Below, in pieces: positions 60,440 to 64,000 of a DNA stretch of 64,000 nt. This stretch comes from Devosia sp. (GTDB lineage: Bacteria; Pseudomonadota; Alphaproteobacteria; Rhizobiales; Devosiaceae). Position numbers and translations under genes: made by a program. The notes under the pieces were generated by a model that worked only from the letters and a program-made list of their open reading frames with translations, ran no database searches and was not told the DNA's origin. The DNA lies in the NCBI RefSeq assembly GCF_017744655.1, contig NZ_JAGIAW010000003.1:248001-312000 (forward strand), in the 5' to 3' direction. The stretch's first letter is position 1. Every line of letters begins with the position of its first letter.

Positions 60440-61300
60440 CTAGCCGAGAACGGCGCGACGGATTACATCCGCCGGCGTGTGGGTGTGAGACTGGATAGTG
60501 ATGGAATTCTGGTGTGGCGCGAGCTGGTCGATGAAGTCAGCCAGCCCCTTGTCGTCGAGCGCCGGCCCCTCCCAATAGGTCAGGCACCAGGATTGCGTCG
60601 TTTTCTCATGCCGTTCGGCAATGGCGGGGTCGCTGGCGACGGCCGCGGCATAGATCAGATATTCGGAAAATTGCCGCTGCCGCGCGATCGCCGACCACCA
60701 GGGTTTTCCCGAGAAGCTTTCGATCTTCTGCACCATCTGGCTGACCGTCTCGCGTTCCCAGACGATCATCGGCCCGATAAAGTCATCCGCCGGCAGTGCG
60801 GGAGCGGGCAGGCCAAACAGGGCATAGGCATTGCCAAGCCAGGTGACGTGATTGGGTCGGTCGGGCGTGATGCCAGCCGGCGTCACGAAATGCGGCACCT
60901 TGTTGCTCACGGCGACGGTCGAAAGATCGAACGGGCGAACGAAGCAATTGTCGGAATCGACGCACATCACCCACTCGCTCTCCTGGGCGAGGGTCATGGC
61001 GATCTTGCGCAATTGCTGCAGGTGCCAGCCATAGACCGGCAGGCCGAGCCCGGGGGCCCAGGAATAGCGCCGGCCGCGCCAGCGTCCGATCGACCAGAAT
61101 TTGGGCAGCAGTTCGGCATTGGATACCACGCGTCGCTTTGGTCCGGCGAGCGCGGCAAAGAGCGCTGCATCCTCGTCGCCGACGACGAGATAGTGCATGT
61201 CAAAGCCGCTCACGAACCGGTCTATGGAGGCGCAGAGCAATTGGCAGGCTGCAAAATCGCCGGAATAGCTCGGGGTAACAAGCGAAATCGAGGCGGCCAT
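60440..61300 (-). CDS. DUF6492-like putative glycosyltransferase
   Basis: A 286-residue protein from ATG 61300 behind GGAG. An N-terminal ISLVTPSYSGDFAACQLLCASIDRF and a DxD motif in WVMCVDSDNCFVRPFDL near residue 105 suggest a GT-A nucleotide-sugar-binding fold. The order of motifs fits DUF6492 proteins, common in polysaccharide loci. There is no membrane segment. It is convergent with the GT2 gene, 11 bases apart, and divergent from the GT4-like gene, so it has its own promoter in the 121-base gap to the right. Confidence 0.7.
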   Translation of the reverse strand: MAASISLVTPSYSGDFAACQLLCASIDRFVSGFDMHYLVVGDEDAALFAALAGPKRRVVSNAELLPKFWSIGRWRGRRYSWAPGLGLPVYGWHLQQLRKIAMTLAQESEWVMCVDSDNCFVRPFDLSTVAVSNKVPHFVTPAGITPDRPNHVTWLGNAYALFGLPAPALPADDFIGPMIVWERETVSQMVQKIESFSGKPWWSAIARQRQFSEYLIYAAAVASDPAIAERHEKTTQSWCLTYWEGPALDDKGLADFIDQLAPHQNSITIQSHTHTPADVIRRAVLG

Positions 61301-61421
61301 CGGCGTCTCCAGCAAGGTCGACCTGCTCTTTGCGGCAAGCCAAGAGGCAAGCCCATGTTAACGCTGGGAATCTAAGGTTGCGTTACGCAAAAGCCGAGAC
61401 TTCGGCGCTGGGAACGCAGCG

Positions 61422-62480
61422 GTGAGCCAAAAATACCTCGTATTCGTGTCGGCGGCCCGCCAGCTCTGCGGCGTGGAGGCGTTTTCGCGGCTTCTGGCCC
61501 AGCATTTCGGTTCCCGCGCCGCAACGCATGTGCTCGATGCCGATCTCCTGGCACTGGTGCGTGCGCTGAGGGGACAAGACGCCGTCATCTTCAATTTCCC
61601 CATTGTGGGCTGGAAGCGCCACCTTTTCACGCCCGGCCTTGCCGCCCTTGTCGCCCGGCTGATGGGGAAGGATGTCGTCGTCTTCCTCCACGAATGGCTG
61701 GCGCTCGACTGGAAACGGCGGGTCGTCCTCGCCCCGGCTGTCCTCTGCGCCACGCGCCTCAAGTTTTCTGCCCCCGAAATCGCCGCCGAGTTCGCCGCCA
61801 CGCGCTTTTCGCGCTTCGTTGCCGGCAAGCGGCAGGTGGTTCCCATTCCGCCCAATATCCTGCCCTCGGACAAAAAGGTCGAGAGCGAGCACAGTCGCGC
61901 CCTGTCGGCCCAGCGTCGGGCCGGGCGGTTGATCCTTGGTCAGTTCGGTTCGATCTATCCCAAAAAGCAGTCCGCCGTGGTGTTGCAGGTGGCGGCCGAA
62001 CTGCAGCGGGCCGGACATGATGTCGGCGTTGTTTTCGTCGGCTCGTTCATCAGGGGCATGGACAATGTCGAAGAGAATTTCTTCGCCCAAGTTCGCGAGC
62101 TCGGGCTTTCCGACCGCGTGACGGTGACGGGCTATATTGCCGATGACGATGTGCTGGCCGGCATTTTCGCCGAGGTCGACGTCTTCTGCTATCTGTTTGC
62201 CGAAGGCCTCACGTCGCGCCGCGGCAGCGTGCTGGCAGCGGCGCTGTCGGGGCGCCGGGTTGTGGTCAATGCGCCGTTGGCCTCGGATGCCCTCGATCAT
62301 CATCTCCTCTTCCAGCGCCTGATCGAGACCTCAACCATTCGCCTTGTGCCAACGGATGCCGATATTCCCACCGTTGCCGCCGCCGTTCTTGCCGCCGGAA
62401 GCGAGCCCGTCGAACCCTTCGATGTGGCTCGGGAAGTCGACGCACTCTGGACCTCGATCGGTACCCGCATCGACCAATGA
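61422..62480 (+). CDS. GT-B (family 4-like) glycosyltransferase
   Basis: A 352-residue protein from GTG 61422 (VSQKYLVFVSAARQLCGVEAFSRLL). The first half is a variable acceptor domain (KDVVVFLHEWLALDWKRR). The second half begins ILGQFGSIYPKKQSAVVLQVAAELQ near residue 170 and continues VVFVGSFIRGMDN and DDVLAGIFAEVDVFCYLFAEGLTSRRGSVLAAALSGRRVV, the donor-binding layout of GT4 enzymes with a diverged E-x7-E motif. A start other than the GTG cannot be excluded. Probable repeat-unit glycosyltransferase. Confidence 0.78.
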   Translation: MSQKYLVFVSAARQLCGVEAFSRLLAQHFGSRAATHVLDADLLALVRALRGQDAVIFNFPIVGWKRHLFTPGLAALVARLMGKDVVVFLHEWLALDWKRRVVLAPAVLCATRLKFSAPEIAAEFAATRFSRFVAGKRQVVPIPPNILPSDKKVESEHSRALSAQRRAGRLILGQFGSIYPKKQSAVVLQVAAELQRAGHDVGVVFVGSFIRGMDNVEENFFAQVRELGLSDRVTVTGYIADDDVLAGIFAEVDVFCYLFAEGLTSRRGSVLAAALSGRRVVVNAPLASDALDHHLLFQRLIETSTIRLVPTDADIPTVAAAVLAAGSEPVEPFDVAREVDALWTSIGTRIDQ

Positions 62481-62588
62481 TGGCTTTGCCTGCAATGCAA
62501 TCCATCGGCTGAACCCGCCATTAAATGTTTTGCCCGAATGCTTTTGCCAGCCCCGCGTCCTTGCGGGGACCATGATTCAGGGTGGGCC

Positions 62589-63380
62589 ATGCGGCCGGTT
62601 GACCACAGCGACATAAGCGGTACCCAGCTTGAGCCGAGCACCAATATCGGCGGCCTGCCGATTTCGGTTCTGGGCATGGAAGAATCCGCCCGCATGCTGG
62701 TGCGCACCGCCTTGCGGGCCCGCGGACAAAACGCGCTGCCCTTCTATTCGACCTCGGCCAATGGCCAGGTCATCGCGCTTGCCGCGGAAGATCCTGACTT
62801 CAAGCAGCTTCTCACTGAGGCTGACCAAATCCATGCCGATGGCATGCCCATGGTGCGGCTTTCGGGCTATGTGGCGAGCGAAGAACTCAGCGAACGCGTC
62901 GCCACCACCGATCTCGTGCATGCCGTGGCGCGCCTCGCGCAAAAGGCCGGCCTGCGCTTTTATTTCTTCGGGGCCACGCCCGAGGGCAATCGCCGCGCCG
63001 TCGCCAATATGCGCGCGCAATATCCGAACCTGATCTTTGCCGGCGCCCGCGATGGCTATTACAAGCCCGAGGACGAGGCCGGCATCGTCGCCGAGATCGT
63101 TGCCAGCAAGCCCGACATCCTGTGGATCGGGCTCGGCGTGCCGCGCGAACAGGAATTCGTTTCGCGCAATCTCGAAAATCTGCGCGGTGTCGGGGTCATC
63201 AAGACCTCGGGCGGGCTTTTCGATTTCCTCTCCGGCAAGAATAGCCGCGCGCCGCAATGGATGCAGAATGCCGGGCTCGAATGGGTCTATCGCACCATGA
63301 TCGAGCCGCGGCGCCTGCTCGGCCGCTATCTCAAGACCAATCCCGCCGCCCTCTGGCAGATCATTTTTCATTCGAAATAG
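62589..63380 (+). CDS. WecB/TagA/CpsF-family glycosyltransferase
   Basis: A 263-residue protein from ATG 62589, with GGGTGG upstream. GT26 hallmarks: YSTSANGQVIALAAEDPDFKQLL, then ADQIHADGMPMVRLSG (the DG-x-P catalytic region) near residue 80, RFYFFGATPEGNRRAVANM near 130, DILWIGLGVPREQEFVSRN near 178 and the C-terminal Arg-rich GLEWVYRTMIEPRRLLGRYLK, which anchors the enzyme at the membrane. The family adds N-acetylmannosamine-like or glucuronic sugars to a lipid-linked acceptor. The gap to the GT4-like gene is 108 bases. Confidence 0.9.
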   Translation: MRPVDHSDISGTQLEPSTNIGGLPISVLGMEESARMLVRTALRARGQNALPFYSTSANGQVIALAAEDPDFKQLLTEADQIHADGMPMVRLSGYVASEELSERVATTDLVHAVARLAQKAGLRFYFFGATPEGNRRAVANMRAQYPNLIFAGARDGYYKPEDEAGIVAEIVASKPDILWIGLGVPREQEFVSRNLENLRGVGVIKTSGGLFDFLSGKNSRAPQWMQNAGLEWVYRTMIEPRRLLGRYLKTNPAALWQIIFHSK

Positions 63381-63424
63381 GTTTTGTGTCACCGGCCTTG
63401 CCGGTTCGTCGCGCCTTCTGACCC

Positions 63425-64000
63425 TCAGGCGGCGCGCATGCGCGGCGGTGCGGCCGGCCGGGGCCGCGTCGTCAGAAAAAGATACTGGAGAAAGCCGAGG
63501 CCGGCGGCGAGCGCCAATCCCGCGAGAAGGCCACCGACCAGCCCGCCGGCGGCGAGCAGAGCCGTGCGCGGCGGATAGCTGCGCGCAATTGGCGCCATGG
63601 CCGGCGAAATGACGCGCACCTTGCTGGTATTGAGCTGGCTGCGTTCGGCCACCTGCTGGGCGCGGGTCAGATAGGCCTCATAAATGGCCACGGTCGAGGT
63701 CGCGGTGCGCTCGAGCTGGCGCAGTTCGAGCTGGGCCTGTTCGTCCGAGAAGACGCTGCCGAGCTGGGTGCCGGCGGCATTGCTCAACTGATCGAAGACA
63801 TCACGGGCCCGCTGCAGGTCGATCCGGGCTGCCTCGACGATACGGGAGACTTCCTGATCGATTTCGCCCTGCAAGGCGGTCTGTTCGGCGCGGGCCGTCG
63901 CCAGGCTCGGATGGCGGGGGCCAAGAGTGGCGGCAAGGGCGTCGGCCTTCTGCTTGGCCGTCGCATATTCGGTCCGCAGCTTAGACAGCGTTTCCGATTC
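63425..64000 (-). CDS. Wzz/GumC-type chain-length determinant protein, C-terminal part
   Basis: The minus-strand frame is open from the window edge to the stop at 63425 (191 residues, start outside). It shows coiled coil (LSKLRTEYATAKQKADAL), the P-R-H-P-S-L motif typical of GumC/Wzz proteins, further helix (EIDQEVSRIVEAARIDLQRA), the segment VRVISPAMAPIARSYPPRT before the last helix, and a final transmembrane helix LLAAGGLVGGLLAGLALAAGLGFLQYLF. There is no kinase domain after the helix. It helps set polymer length together with the Wzy-type polymerase. It is the second Wzz-type protein in the locus. Confidence 0.85.
   Translation of the reverse strand, partial: ESETLSKLRTEYATAKQKADALAATLGPRHPSLATARAEQTALQGEIDQEVSRIVEAARIDLQRARDVFDQLSNAAGTQLGSVFSDEQAQLELRQLERTATSTVAIYEAYLTRAQQVAERSQLNTSKVRVISPAMAPIARSYPPRTALLAAGGLVGGLLAGLALAAGLGFLQYLFLTTRPRPAAPPRMRAA

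Overview
The window is GC-rich, densely coded chromosomal DNA with short gaps and many ATGA/GTGA start-stop overlaps. Gene content points to an alphaproteobacterium of the Hyphomicrobiales (Devosia-like is my best guess, not proven). The pointers are an XRE/ScfR regulator next to isocitrate lyase, a complete phnFGHIJKLM-CDEE phosphonate locus, an Mrp antiporter with A and B subunits fused, and a rhizobial-type exopolysaccharide locus. I see no rRNA, tRNA, CRISPR array, insertion sequence or phage gene.

Region by region: (1) 1-5.5 kb, minus strand: two tandem aspartate:alanine exchangers (AspT) and aspartate 4-decarboxylase (AspD), a decarboxylation/antiport cycle that consumes protons. A YtcA-type lipoprotein lies downstream, cut by the window edge. 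(2) 5.6-8.8 kb: ScfR/RamB-like regulator divergent from a 75-residue protein and isocitrate lyase. (3) 8.9-12.7 kb: small exported proteins, a Tat-exported deacylase and an AraC regulator. (4) 12.7-18.6 kb, minus strand: probable six-gene unit arcD-arcA-SHOCT-exoD-hdeD-nhaC, which looks like a pH-homeostasis operon using arginine deiminase without arcB or arcC. (5) 18.6-22.9 kb: accessory stretch with a 25-bp inverted repeat, an SH3/crystallin-like secreted protein, an amidohydrolase and a second AraC regulator. (6) 23-33.1 kb: C-P lyase operon and phosphonate ABC transporter. PHO-box-like repeats plus a TCATTCGAATGA palindrome occur both before phnF and before phnC. The PhnJ here lacks three of the four conserved C-terminal cysteines. 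(7) 33.3-39.2 kb: Mrp Na+/H+ antiporter. (8) 39.2-44.2 kb: putrescine degradation through gamma-glutamyl intermediates (puuB, puuA, puuD and a PatD-type aldehyde dehydrogenase). (9) 44.2-64 kb: exopolysaccharide locus with sugar-1-phosphate transferase, flippase, polymerase, two Wzz-type proteins, four further glycosyltransferase-like proteins, a GT-C-like membrane protein and a GH10 glycanase.

The least ordinary part of the exopolysaccharide region is the operon at 49.4-55.1 kb. It holds a HAD-UbiA fusion, a DprE1-like oxidase, a small EamA/SMR flippase, an extended SDR and a class III aminotransferase. The first two resemble the mycobacterial polyprenyl-phospho-arabinose pathway. The aminotransferase suggests that the product could be an amino-pentofuranose, which is my main candidate for an undescribed system. 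Coordinates and motifs were read by eye; no database search was run.
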